Source: Gammaproteobacteria bacterium (GTDB lineage: Bacteria > Pseudomonadota > Gammaproteobacteria > Steroidobacterales > Steroidobacteraceae). Taken from it: a stretch of DNA of 64,000 nt. A model generated the notes under the pieces. It did not search any database and was not told where the DNA came from. It saw only the letters and a program-made list of their open reading frames with translations. The DNA lies in NCBI GenBank assembly GCA_025358295.1, contig JANYJY010000045.1, positions 1 through 64,000 of the forward strand, in the 5' to 3' direction. Below, piece by piece: positions 9,125 to 18,941 of this stretch (the stretch's first letter is position 1; the number at the start of each line of letters is the position of its first letter). A program made the position numbers and the translations under genes.

Positions 9125-11403
9125 GTCTTGATCTTGTCACCCACCGAGGGTGTTGGCGAGTTGCTCGTTGCCGTGGACAGGCACCCGGGCTTAGCCGGCA
9201 GCACCGTGCCCGTCGGCACGGAAACCGTAACCGCATCCGCGCTGCATGCTGCCGTGGTCTCCAAGCCGTCGGCGAACCCGATCACTCGGTCCTGGACCTG
9301 GTCCGGCGGCACGGGGTCGAAGGACGAGGATTTGAGCTTTGCCATCGTGTCGCCCCACACCGGCAACGCACCGGCGGCGCCCGTAAGTCCGGTCGCACGA
9401 TTGTCGTCGTATCCCACCCAGGCGACGGCGAGATAACTGCCGGTAAATCCCGCAAACCAGCTGTCGCGGGTATCGGAGGACGTGCCGGTCTTGCCGGCGA
9501 TGACGATACCGCGCGGCAGACGGGCGGCAGCACCACGGCCCGTGCCATGCGTGGTCACCAAGGTCAGCATCCGATCAAGCTCATAGACGGCGGCCGGTGC
9601 CGCCGCCTGTTCGACCTGGACCTTGAAAGTCTTCAGCGGGCGGCCGTTCTCGTCGAGCACCGCACGCACCGCGCGCAGGCGCGCGCGAAAACCACCGTTG
9701 GCCAGAGAGGTGTAGACCTGAACCACCTCCAGCGGCGTCATCTCGACGGTCCCGAGCAGCAGCGAGGGATTGAGCGTGGGCGAACTCTCGAGCCCGAGCC
9801 GCTGCAGAGTATCCGCGACGTTGCGCAGACCCAAGTCGAGCCCCAATTTCACCGTCGCCAGGTTCATGGATTCGGCGAGAGCACGCGCCATCGGCACGCG
9901 CCCATAGACTTCATGCTCGAAGTTCTGCGGCGCCCAGATGCTGCCGTCTCCGAGCTTCAGTTCGACCGGCGCATCCTCGATCAGAGTGGCCGCGTTATAG
10001 CGCCCGGTCTCGAGCGCCGTCAGATACACGGCGGGCTTCACCAGCGAGCCGATCGGCCGGCGCGCATCGAGGGCGCGGTTGAAACCATCACTGCCGGCAT
10101 CGCGGCCGCCGACCACGGCCACCACATCGCCGCTGTTCGGCTCCGCGACGATCACCGCACCGTCGAGATGGCCGCCGCGCACCCGGCTCGACGCATCGAG
10201 TCGCTTGAGATTGACGGTCAACGCATGCTCCGCCGCCGCTTGTGCGCGCGGATCGAAGCTGGTGTAGACGGCAAGTCCGGCGGCGGCGAGAGCCGCCTCG
10301 GCATAGTCGCGCTTCAAGTGGCGCCTGACCAAATCTAGATACGCCGGTACATAGCTGCCCCCTGGAGGCCGTAGTCCAAGCGGGGTGGCTGCGGCGCGCT
10401 TCGCCGCAGCATCGTCGATGAGATGTGCGCCGCCCAGCTCCTGCAGGACCAGGTTGCGCCGCTCGCGCGCGCGGTCGGGATGCTTGCGCGGATCATAAAA
10501 GGAAGGACCTTTGACCAGCCCGATCAGCATGGCCACTTCTCCAGGCTCGAGCTCCGCGAGGGGCTTGGCGAAATAATACTCGCTGCCGAGTCCGAAGCCA
10601 TGAATTGCACGCGGCCCGTCCTGCCCGAGATAGACCTCGTTCAAATACGCCACGAGAATCTCTTCTTTGGAGAAATGCGCCTCGAGCCTGAACGCCATGA
10701 CCGCCTCGGTCGCCTTGCGACCAAAGCTTTGCTCATCCGAGAGAAAATAATTCTTCACCAGCTGCTGGGTCAGCGTGCTGCCGCCCTGGACAACTCGCCC
10801 GGCACGCAGGTTTGCCCACATCGCACGCATGATTCCGCGCATATCCACGCCGTCGTGCTCATCGAAGCGGCGATCCTCGATCAGCTTGATCCCCGAACGC
10901 AGCAATTGCGGCACATCCGCGGGGGACAGGATCAGCCGGTCTTCGCCGTGAATCGGAAATACGCTGCCGATCACCGGGGGATCGAGACGGAACACGGGCA
11001 GATCCGTCCCATCGCCGTGCCTCATGCTCGTGATTGCATTCGAATCGGCGCTGATCGAAACAACTTGCGCATCGCGCAACTCGTCGATGAAGCGCACGCG
11101 GCGCGCATGCAGATCGAAGGCATTTCCGCGCCGACGATAAAAGCCGGCGCCCGACGCGGGATCACCGAGACGGTAGTGCAGCCGGTGAAGCTCCTCTTCC
11201 AGGTCGCTCGCGGCGAGCGGGGCGCCGACGTAGAGCTCCAACGGAGCCGCGTACACGCGCGCCGGCACGGACCAATGCCGCCCGTTGAATTCCTGAATAA
11301 CCACGCGATCCAGGTGCGCGATCCAAATGGCGACCGTGGCCGCCGCGACCAGAATCACGAGGATGAGCGCGACGCCCCAGCGACGCTTTTTGGAACGTGC
11401 CAC
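9100..11403 (-). CDS. mrcB: penicillin-binding protein 1B
   Basis: TM, UB2H-like N-terminus, transglycosylase IEDRRFDEHDGVD and GGSTLTQQLVKNYFLS, transpeptidase RPIGSLVKP and GKTGTS. Confidence 0.93.
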   Translation of the reverse strand: MARSKKRRWGVALILVILVAAATVAIWIAHLDRVVIQEFNGRHWSVPARVYAAPLELYVGAPLAASDLEEELHRLHYRLGDPASGAGFYRRRGNAFDLHARRVRFIDELRDAQVVSISADSNAITSMRHGDGTDLPVFRLDPPVIGSVFPIHGEDRLILSPADVPQLLRSGIKLIEDRRFDEHDGVDMRGIMRAMWANLRAGRVVQGGSTLTQQLVKNYFLSDEQSFGRKATEAVMAFRLEAHFSKEEILVAYLNEVYLGQDGPRAIHGFGLGSEYYFAKPLAELEPGEVAMLIGLVKGPSFYDPRKHPDRARERRNLVLQELGGAHLIDDAAAKRAAATPLGLRPPGGSYVPAYLDLVRRHLKRDYAEAALAAAGLAVYTSFDPRAQAAAEHALTVNLKRLDASSRVRGGHLDGAVIVAEPNSGDVVAVVGGRDAGSDGFNRALDARRPIGSLVKPAVYLTALETGRYNAATLIEDAPVELKLGDGSIWAPQNFEHEVYGRVPMARALAESMNLATVKLGLDLGLRNVADTLQRLGLESSPTLNPSLLLGTVEMTPLEVVQVYTSLANGGFRARLRAVRAVLDENGRPLKTFKVQVEQAAAPAAVYELDRMLTLVTTHGTGRGAAARLPRGIVIAGKTGTSSDTRDSWFAGFTGSYLAVAWVGYDDNRATGLTGAAGALPVWGDTMAKLKSSSFDPVPPDQVQDRVIGFADGLETTAACSADAVTVSVPTGTVLPAKPGCLSTATSNSPTPSVGDKIKTWLNHIVH

Positions 11404-11560
11404 GCTAAATCAAGACAATGACGCCGGACGGCGCCTTGAGCTCGTATGCGACACGAAGCGGCAAGCGCTGCGGGATGGTGGGCATGGGTTTCACGGTAGC
11501 GGGATAGTTTGACGATGTGGGCACCCATGTCAACACGGGCGTACCGACATACAATGGAGC

Positions 11561-13099
11561 ATGGAAACGCCAAATCCAGGTTCCGACACCGTGCTTTCCG
11601 AAGACGAAGTGCTCGCCTGCGTGCGAGTGCTGCGCGCCATCGAGGCCGATCGCTCGCACCTGACGCACCTGACCCCGGCACGGCGCCGCGAATTACTGAC
11701 GCTTGCAGGCCTGGTGGCAAAGCCCGAGCGCCACGACCTGGTTAAAATGGCGAAGGCATTTCGCCGCACCGAGCGCGAGGCCGTGAAACAGCACGACCGC
11801 CAGGTCATCGAAACGGCGGGCCTGCGCCGGCAGCGCCGCGCACCGGTCTATGCGCCTCTGTGGCTCGAACCGCCCAAGCCTGAAGACCTCGGCGCACGCG
11901 GAGTGCTCCATGCCGAGCTCAACTGCTATGTCTGTAAACAGCCGTTTACCACCATGCATCGCTACTACGATTCTTTGTGCGAGGCCTGCGGTGATTTCAA
12001 TTATGCCAAGCGCGAACAAACGGCGGACCTCAGCGGTCACTATGCGCTCATCACCGGCGCACGGGTCAAAATCGGCTTTCAATCGTCCTTGAAACTGCTG
12101 CGCGCCGGCGCGCACGTCATCGTCACCACGCGCTTTCCTGTCGATGCCATTGAGCGATACTCAGAGGAGCCGGAATTCTCCGCGTGGCGCGGGCGCCTGC
12201 AAATTCATGGGCTTGATCTGCGGCATACGCCGAGCGTGGAATTGTTCGCGCGTTTCCTGACCGAGCGGCTGCCGCGGCTCGACTATATCCTGAACAATGC
12301 CTGCCAGACGGTGCGCCGGCCCGCAGGTTTTTTTCAGCATCTGCTGGCGCGGGAATCCACACCGCCCGGCTCTCTACCCGAGACCCTGCGGGGTCCCTTG
12401 GCGAGTCACCATGAATTGCTGCACATTCTGGAGAGCCGACAGGAATCCGGCACAGGCGCGCTGGTGTCTTCGCATTCGCGGCGGCACGGGGAGGGACTCT
12501 TGCACAGCGCGGAACTCTCGCAGAGGCGCTACCTTGACGAAGACTATCACGACGGAGAAGCGCTGTTCCCCACCCATCACTATGACGAGGACCGGCAGCA
12601 GGTGGATCTGCGCGCGGTCAACAGCTGGCGGCTGCGCATGCATGAAGTCGAGACACCCGAACTCCTGGAAGTGCAGCTGGTGAACGCGGTCGCGCCGTAC
12701 ATTCTCAATGCTCGCTTGAAACCGCTGATGCTGCGCATCCCCGGGCGCCACAAGCACATCGTCAATGTCAGCGCCATGGAGGGTCAGTTTTATCGGTCCA
12801 CCAAGACCGACAGGCACCCCCATACCAACATGGCAAAGGCGGCGCTCAACATGATGACGCGAACCTCCGCGCCGGACTACGTTAAGGATGGGATTCACAT
12901 GAATGCCGTCGACACAGGATGGGTCACCGATGAAGATCCGGCCGTTCATGCAGCCCGCAAGGCTGAACTCGGCTTCGCACCGCCGCTCGACATCATCGAC
13001 GGTGCCGCGCGCATCGTCGACCCCATATTCGCCGGGCAGATCACCGGCAACCATGTGTGGGGACAGTTCCTGAAGGACTACAAGCCAGCCCCCTGGTAG
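11561..13099 (+). CDS. SDR-superfamily oxidoreductase with N-terminal helical region and zinc-ribbon-like motif
   Basis: CYVCKQPF...CEACG; ADLSGHYALITGARVKIG; LDYILNNACQTVRRP; NVSAMEGQ...KAALNMMTRT. Confidence 0.75.
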   Translation: METPNPGSDTVLSEDEVLACVRVLRAIEADRSHLTHLTPARRRELLTLAGLVAKPERHDLVKMAKAFRRTEREAVKQHDRQVIETAGLRRQRRAPVYAPLWLEPPKPEDLGARGVLHAELNCYVCKQPFTTMHRYYDSLCEACGDFNYAKREQTADLSGHYALITGARVKIGFQSSLKLLRAGAHVIVTTRFPVDAIERYSEEPEFSAWRGRLQIHGLDLRHTPSVELFARFLTERLPRLDYILNNACQTVRRPAGFFQHLLARESTPPGSLPETLRGPLASHHELLHILESRQESGTGALVSSHSRRHGEGLLHSAELSQRRYLDEDYHDGEALFPTHHYDEDRQQVDLRAVNSWRLRMHEVETPELLEVQLVNAVAPYILNARLKPLMLRIPGRHKHIVNVSAMEGQFYRSTKTDRHPHTNMAKAALNMMTRTSAPDYVKDGIHMNAVDTGWVTDEDPAVHAARKAELGFAPPLDIIDGAARIVDPIFAGQITGNHVWGQFLKDYKPAPW

Positions 13100-13186
13100 T
13101 CGGCAAATGGAGACGCTGCGCGATTATTCGCGCCCTCTGGGCTAGTATGGGACACCCAACAGCCTAAACTGGGGGCGTAACCGACG

Positions 13187-14539
13187 ATGTCCGAAGACTG
13201 GACCCAATGGGAGAACCGGCTCATCGGCGGGGTGTACCCCCTGCGCCGCTTCCTGGGACAATCGGATCACAGCGTCGTTTTTCTGACCGAGCACCGGGCC
13301 AAGGGCCTGGCCCAAGCGGCGATCAAGCTCATTCCGGCCGACCCTGCGCTGACCGCGGTGCAGCTGTCTTATTGGAGGTCGGCCGCCACCCTGAGCCACC
13401 CTCACTTGTTGCCCATTCTCGATGCCGGCAGTTGCGCTCTCGGCGGGCATCCCTTTCTGTTCGTTGTCCTTGAATATGCGGAAGAGACTCTCGCGCAAAT
13501 CCTTCCGCAGCGCGCGCTGACTACCGATGAAGTGCGCGGCATGCTGCGCCCCATGCTCGAAACCCTGGCCTACCTTCACGGCAAGGGCTGGGCGCACGGG
13601 CAACTCAAATCGCCGAATGTCCTGGTCGTCGGCGATCAAGTAAAACTTGCCGGCGACAACCTACTGCCCATCGGCAAGTCGAGGCCGGTATTCACCAAGC
13701 CTTCGCCTTATGATCCGCCGGAATCCAAGGGCGGCGCCGTATCCGCCGCAGGGGATGTCTGGGGTCTCGGCGTCATCCTGGTCGAGGCACTGACTCAACG
13801 CCTGCCCGCGCTCAAGGATGACTCTGCAGTCGAGCCGGCGGCTGTGGTTGCACTGCCGGACTCCGTCCCACCGCCGTTCGTTGACACGCTACGCCGGTGT
13901 CTGAGCCGCGATCCCACCCGCCGCCCCCCGATCGCGGAACTCAACGATCGATTCTATGCAGCGCCGCCGCCCGCGTCGGAAGCGCCACCCGCAGTGGATC
14001 ATGTACCGGTGATTAGCGTTCCGCTGTGGAATGCGTTCAATCATGGCTGGATACTGAGCGCGGCCGCGGCTGCCCTCCTGCTGATCATCACCGCCTCGGT
14101 TGGCCTGTCCCTGCGGCACGCCCCGCCGCCGTCGCCGGCCGGCGTCTCTCCCGATTCGTCGGCGGTCTCCGCGCCGTCCGCAGCGGCGCCGCCGAATCAG
14201 AATGCACCGTTGGTGCGGCCGGCGCCCTCCTCGCAACCTGCAGCCGATGCCGCGCAGACGGTCCTGCACGAAGAGATTCCCAACGTGTCGCGCAGCGCGC
14301 GCGAATCGATTCACGGCGACATCAAAGTAGCGATTTATGTCACCGTCGACCGCTCCGGCAAGGTGGTCGGCCAGAAAATAGAGCTGCATGGCGGCAGCAA
14401 GTATTTCGCGCGCTTGGCCAGCGAAGCGGCCAAAAAATGGAGCTTTGTTCCGGCGGACCATCCCAACTCCCGCGGGTGGCTGTTGCGGTTCGAGTTCACC
14501 CGCGCCGGCGCAACGGCGCACGCCACTGCCCGCCCATAA
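13187..14539 (+). CDS. protein kinase-fold protein (predicted pseudokinase) - TM - TonB C-terminal-like domain
   Basis: AAIKLI lysine retained; HGQLKSPNVLV replaces HRDLKxxN; no DFG; APE-like DPPES; TM WILSAAAAALLLIITA; C-terminal VAIYVTVDRSGKVVGQKIELHGGSKYFARLASEAAKKWSFVPA. Confidence 0.75.
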   Translation: MSEDWTQWENRLIGGVYPLRRFLGQSDHSVVFLTEHRAKGLAQAAIKLIPADPALTAVQLSYWRSAATLSHPHLLPILDAGSCALGGHPFLFVVLEYAEETLAQILPQRALTTDEVRGMLRPMLETLAYLHGKGWAHGQLKSPNVLVVGDQVKLAGDNLLPIGKSRPVFTKPSPYDPPESKGGAVSAAGDVWGLGVILVEALTQRLPALKDDSAVEPAAVVALPDSVPPPFVDTLRRCLSRDPTRRPPIAELNDRFYAAPPPASEAPPAVDHVPVISVPLWNAFNHGWILSAAAAALLLIITASVGLSLRHAPPPSPAGVSPDSSAVSAPSAAAPPNQNAPLVRPAPSSQPAADAAQTVLHEEIPNVSRSARESIHGDIKVAIYVTVDRSGKVVGQKIELHGGSKYFARLASEAAKKWSFVPADHPNSRGWLLRFEFTRAGATAHATARP

Positions 14540-14612
14540 CGCAGCCGAGAACCATGCGTTATTGCCCGGCTTGCGTCAAAATGACGCATTGCTGGACCAC
14601 GAGGAGAGATTG

Positions 14613-16145
14613 ATGACTGATTCAATTGAACCGGGCTTAAGCCGGCGCGATTTCGTGCAGGGCGCCGTCTCGGGTGCCGTATTGGCTGCCGCACCGGCGG
14701 CGGTGATGGCCGCGAGCGGCGAAAAGAACGCCGATAAGGCAGCGGTGTTGGCCCAGGTGCCGAAAATGCACGCGGAAAACGTGCAGCGGCTGCAGGACTG
14801 GGTCGCTCTGCCTTCCATTGCGGCGGAGAACCGCAATTATCCGCAAGGTGCCGAGTACATGGCCAAGCTTGCGGAAGCGGCAGGCTTCAGCGGCGTAAAA
14901 ATCATTCCGACCTCGGGGAAGCCAGGAGTGTTCGGCCGCCTGGATTCAGGCGCCAAGACCACGATGGCGATCTATTTCATGTACGACGTGAAGCAATTCG
15001 TTCCCTCGGAATGGAGCTCGCCTCCGCTAGAAGCCCGGTTGGTGGAAAAGCCCGGCCTGGGCACGGTGTGCATGGGACGCGGCGCCGTGAATCAAAAAGG
15101 ACCGCAAAACTCCTTCCTGGGGGCACTCATGGCATTCAAGGCCACGGGCAAAAAATTACCTGTCAATCTGGTCTTGGTGTGCGAAGGCGAAGAGGAAATT
15201 GCCTCGCCACACTTCGGTGAAATCGTCAACAGTCCCGATGTATTTCCGCATATGAAATCCTGCGTCGGCGTGATGCTGCCGGAGGCCAGCCAGGGACTGG
15301 ACGGCAGCGTACAGTGCGATGCCGGCGCGAAGGGCGTGGTGGAATTGGAACTGGTGTCGAGCGGAGAAAGCTGGGGACGCGGGCCAAAGCGGGATATTCA
15401 CTCGAGCCTGGAAGCGCAGGTGGATTCGCCGTCCTGGCACTTGATTCAAGCGCTCAACACTCTGGTCGAAAAAGATGGCCACACGCCGGCCGTCGAGGGG
15501 TTTTTCGACAAGGCCAAGCCGCTGACCGATGCGCAGAAGAAAATGGTGTTGGCGTATGCCGCGGCGGTGCCCGAAGCCACCTCGAAGGCTGAATTCGGCG
15601 TCGATCACTGGGTGCACGATCTGAACTGGCAGGACTCCTTGCTGCGTCTGTACTCACAGCCCACCATCAATATCGAGGGACTCGTGGGCGGCTACACCGG
15701 ACCCGGAGGCAAGACGGTGCTACCGCATCGGGCAGTCGCCAAAATCGACATGCGTCTGGTGCCCGACATGACCGCCGCCGACACCTTGGCCAAGCTCAAA
15801 GCGCATCTGGCCAAGCATGGTTTCGGCGACATCGAAGTCAATATGAGCGGCGGCTATGACCCCACGCAGACGGATCCCAACAGCAAGTTCTTCAAGGCGG
15901 TGCTGGCAACATTCAACAAGCTCGGTTCACCGCCCCTCGTCGTGCCGCGCAGTCCGGGTTCTTGGCCCGGCTATCGATTCACGAGCCCACCGTTAAGTCT
16001 CCCGGCCGGTCAATTTGGACTGGGGCATGGCACCGGCGCGCACGCTCCGGATGAGTACTACTTGATCGACTCGAAGAATCCAGCGATCAAGGGATTGGAC
16101 GGTGCGGTCGCATCGTTCGTCGAGTTCCTGTACGCCATGGCTTAA
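14613..16145 (+). CDS. M20 family peptidase, Tat-exported
   Basis: Tat signal SRRDFVQGAVSGAVLAAAPAAVMA; YFMYDVKQ, CEGEEEIASPH; start trimmed to ATG 14613. Confidence 0.85.
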   Translation: MTDSIEPGLSRRDFVQGAVSGAVLAAAPAAVMAASGEKNADKAAVLAQVPKMHAENVQRLQDWVALPSIAAENRNYPQGAEYMAKLAEAAGFSGVKIIPTSGKPGVFGRLDSGAKTTMAIYFMYDVKQFVPSEWSSPPLEARLVEKPGLGTVCMGRGAVNQKGPQNSFLGALMAFKATGKKLPVNLVLVCEGEEEIASPHFGEIVNSPDVFPHMKSCVGVMLPEASQGLDGSVQCDAGAKGVVELELVSSGESWGRGPKRDIHSSLEAQVDSPSWHLIQALNTLVEKDGHTPAVEGFFDKAKPLTDAQKKMVLAYAAAVPEATSKAEFGVDHWVHDLNWQDSLLRLYSQPTINIEGLVGGYTGPGGKTVLPHRAVAKIDMRLVPDMTAADTLAKLKAHLAKHGFGDIEVNMSGGYDPTQTDPNSKFFKAVLATFNKLGSPPLVVPRSPGSWPGYRFTSPPLSLPAGQFGLGHGTGAHAPDEYYLIDSKNPAIKGLDGAVASFVEFLYAMA

Positions 16146-16531
16146 TGCGACTGCCCTTCCGGGGCCGCATTCGAAAAATGTTTGGCGGGGGCCGCGTGCG
16201 GCGCGCGGCTCCTGGCCAACTTTGCCGCCGCCGCGCGGATTTTAGCGCCGATGCCGCGCATGTCCGGCGCCAGTTCGGCAGCGCGCTGATAGGCGCGAAG
16301 CGCGTCTGCCGGGCGATTCGCGCCTTGCAGCGCATCGCCGAGAGCCGCGAGGACCACAGGATCGTTCGGATTCCAGCGAATCGCGTCGTAGCAAGACTCA
16401 AGGACGGCGTGCACACGACAGTTGCCGATATCGCGTTTCAGCGCACCAGGCGGGGGCTGCGCCGCCGTCGCTGGTTCCCATGCACATACGGTCGTGAGTA
16501 CCAACAGCGCTAAAAGAATATGCCGTCTCAT
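16142..16531 (-). CDS. small secreted TPR-like protein
   Basis: MRRHILLALLVLTTVCAWEPATA signal; NPNDPVVLAALGDALQGANRPADALRAYQRAAELAP; start overlaps the stop of the upstream FGE gene. Confidence 0.7.
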   Translation of the reverse strand: MRRHILLALLVLTTVCAWEPATAAQPPPGALKRDIGNCRVHAVLESCYDAIRWNPNDPVVLAALGDALQGANRPADALRAYQRAAELAPDMRGIGAKIRAAAAKLARSRAPHAAPAKHFSNAAPEGQSH

Positions 16532-18375
16532 GGCGTAATTTCCCTGACCAGCCGAATACCCACGCTGCTGGTCCGGTAGTTCGCGGCGAAGTGGTTGCGG
16601 TAGCTGGCCCGCACATAGGCAGGATCGCTGAACCAGGATCCGCCGCGTAGCTCGTGGTCGGAGCAATTGCCTTCCGTGCGCGCAGAGCCATCGACCGGCG
16701 CGCCCGTGTAATCCGGATACCAGCAATCTTCGGTCCACTGAAAGACATTGCCCAGCATGTCGTTGAGACCAAATAGGTTGGCCAGGAAGGAGCCGACCGG
16801 CGCCGTGAAGGCATAGCCGTCATCGCAGGCGAATACCGTCCATCCCGGATACCGATGCGCCGCACTTTGATCGGCCACGTTGGCATTGGCGCAGACACCG
16901 GATCCGTCAGCACTCCACGGCTGAACCAACTCGCCGCCGGCACGCGCCGCGTATTCCCATTCCGCTGCGCTCGGTAATCGGTAGCGTTGCCCGGTGCTCT
17001 TCGACAACCATTCGGCGTAGGCCTTGGCATCGTTCCAAGATACGCATGTGACCGGGTGCAACTCGGTCTGCTCGAAGCCCGGACTCTCCCAATTGCTTGC
17101 CGGCCGCTGCCGCCATTCACCATCGTAGGTATCGCAGTCCTTCATATCCCGACCGGTGGCGGTGACGAAGGCACGGAACTCATCCACGGTCACGGCGTTC
17201 GTCGACATCGCAAACGAATCATCAATCGCCACACGATGCTGTGGCTTTTCAGCAGCGGGCGCACCCGCCAGATCGGCGGCGGACCCTTGCTTGAAACTGC
17301 CGGTGGGCAGCACCGTCACGGCGGGACAGGTCGGGCAGTCTCGTATGATGCTGCCGGGCTTCGGCAGAACCGGCGTCACGACCACGGGCGCCTTCGGCGG
17401 CGGGGGTGGACGGTGCAGCAAAGACCAGGCCGCCACGGCGAGTACCACGACCGCCGCCAGCATACCAAGCACTCGATTGATTGAACCTCGTTTGCGAGGC
17501 GCGGGAAGTTCCGGCGGCAATGGGTCCGCGATCCGTTCGGAGCGCTCGATGGGCTTGGGCACGATAACTTCGTGCTCAATCGGCTCCTGCGCACTCGGCT
17601 CACGCACAATCGTCTCGCGCTCGGTCGGCTCGTGCTGAGACGGCTCGTCCGCCGGCACCTCGGCCGTTTCGAGATTCATCTGCAGTGCGGCCACCTGCGC
17701 TCGCAACTGATCCCGCTCGGCGCGAAGCGTCACTAATTCGCGCTGCGCTTTGAGCGTGGCGGCGGCCGCGCGTAATTCCGTCTCCACGGTGGTCGGGCGC
17801 GACTCGAGCGCGCCGGGGTCCATGTCGTACTCCTGTTGTTGCGCGGCCAGCGTGGCCTCACGCTCCGTGAGCGAGTGCCGTATCTGCGCAATGGCCTGAT
17901 CGCGCGCCGCGAGCGAGTCCCGCACGGTGCGCAGTTCGGCAAGGTACCGCTCCGCTTTTCGCTGCGAGTCTTCGTAACGCGATTGCGCGTCTTCTTCGGC
18001 GGCTGCTTTATCGGCAAGCGCCTGTTCGAGTTCGCTGATCCTGGCTTGTTCGGATTCCATCGCAGCTCCGTCCGCCCCGGTCAGCGCGACGGACGCCAAC
18101 TCTTGGAGTTGAAGCCTTTCGGGCTCGGCGGGCTGCACCGCAGCGCGCTCCATCGCCTCATTGAGAATACGGATGACTTCGACATGCGCCTGCTCAGGAA
18201 GCGGCTCGATGGACTCGTGACGCTGAACGACGTTGAGCAACTCCCGCGGAGAAGTGCCGCTCGTCAACAGCCGGCTGAGCTGGGATTGCACATCCGGAAA
18301 GAGGAGGTCGCCGAATTCAAAAGCCTGCAAGACCTTCTCGAAGCTCGAGGCCGGTAGTGATTTCGTGCTGCCCAT
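16528..18375 (-). CDS. coiled-coil - TM - formylglycine-generating enzyme (SUMF1)-like domain protein
   Basis: Glu/Arg-rich coiled coil, TM VLGMLAAVVVLAVAAWSLL, C-terminal EFRAFVTATGRD...YRLPSAAEWEYAARAGG...MLGNVFQWTEDCW...LRGGSWFSDPAYVRASYRNHF. Confidence 0.85.
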   Translation of the reverse strand: MGSTKSLPASSFEKVLQAFEFGDLLFPDVQSQLSRLLTSGTSPRELLNVVQRHESIEPLPEQAHVEVIRILNEAMERAAVQPAEPERLQLQELASVALTGADGAAMESEQARISELEQALADKAAAEEDAQSRYEDSQRKAERYLAELRTVRDSLAARDQAIAQIRHSLTEREATLAAQQQEYDMDPGALESRPTTVETELRAAAATLKAQRELVTLRAERDQLRAQVAALQMNLETAEVPADEPSQHEPTERETIVREPSAQEPIEHEVIVPKPIERSERIADPLPPELPAPRKRGSINRVLGMLAAVVVLAVAAWSLLHRPPPPPKAPVVVTPVLPKPGSIIRDCPTCPAVTVLPTGSFKQGSAADLAGAPAAEKPQHRVAIDDSFAMSTNAVTVDEFRAFVTATGRDMKDCDTYDGEWRQRPASNWESPGFEQTELHPVTCVSWNDAKAYAEWLSKSTGQRYRLPSAAEWEYAARAGGELVQPWSADGSGVCANANVADQSAAHRYPGWTVFACDDGYAFTAPVGSFLANLFGLNDMLGNVFQWTEDCWYPDYTGAPVDGSARTEGNCSDHELRGGSWFSDPAYVRASYRNHFAANYRTSSVGIRLVREITP

Positions 18376-18941
18376 CCGATCGGTGCGTCTCTTGTGTGCC
18401 GATGCTTGCGTGCCCAGGATCTTCGCCTCGCCCCGCACGATAAATTACTCCACCAATGGGTATTTAACAGTAGATTGATCCCAATTGTGCGGCCGCCGGA
18501 GGGAAAATGCCTGAACTCGTGACGCGCGTCTCGCGGCGTCTTGCCGAATGGACCGAGTGTCGATGCCGAGAGTTACGTTTCGAATAAGCAGCGCGATCCC
18601 GGTCACGTAGGCACCACGCTGCCGGCCGCATTAACGCCGGTACGCAACAGGGCAGCGGTCAGTAACTCTTCGCATTGGCCACTCGAGCGCGCAATTAGAG
18701 GCTGAATCTAATATTGGCTCGGCTCCACGGGTCCTCGCCACCCAACATCACAGAAGTTCATGCCTATAATTTTGCTGTCGCACCAAGTTTCGTAAGGTCA
18801 TCGGATAAGGACGGTAGTCGAACCGCAACCACGTCAGCGAGCCCGGAGGTCTTCCGGAGAATCGCGGCTAGCTCAACGTATCTCAAATCCTCCTCTTGAT
18901 CCCCTATTCAATTGATTTTTATATAATTATTCCATAACGCC

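Noticed and set aside
9103-11421. 411-aa and 332-aa plus-strand ORFs
   Set aside because: Antisense to mrcB, which has full catalytic motifs.
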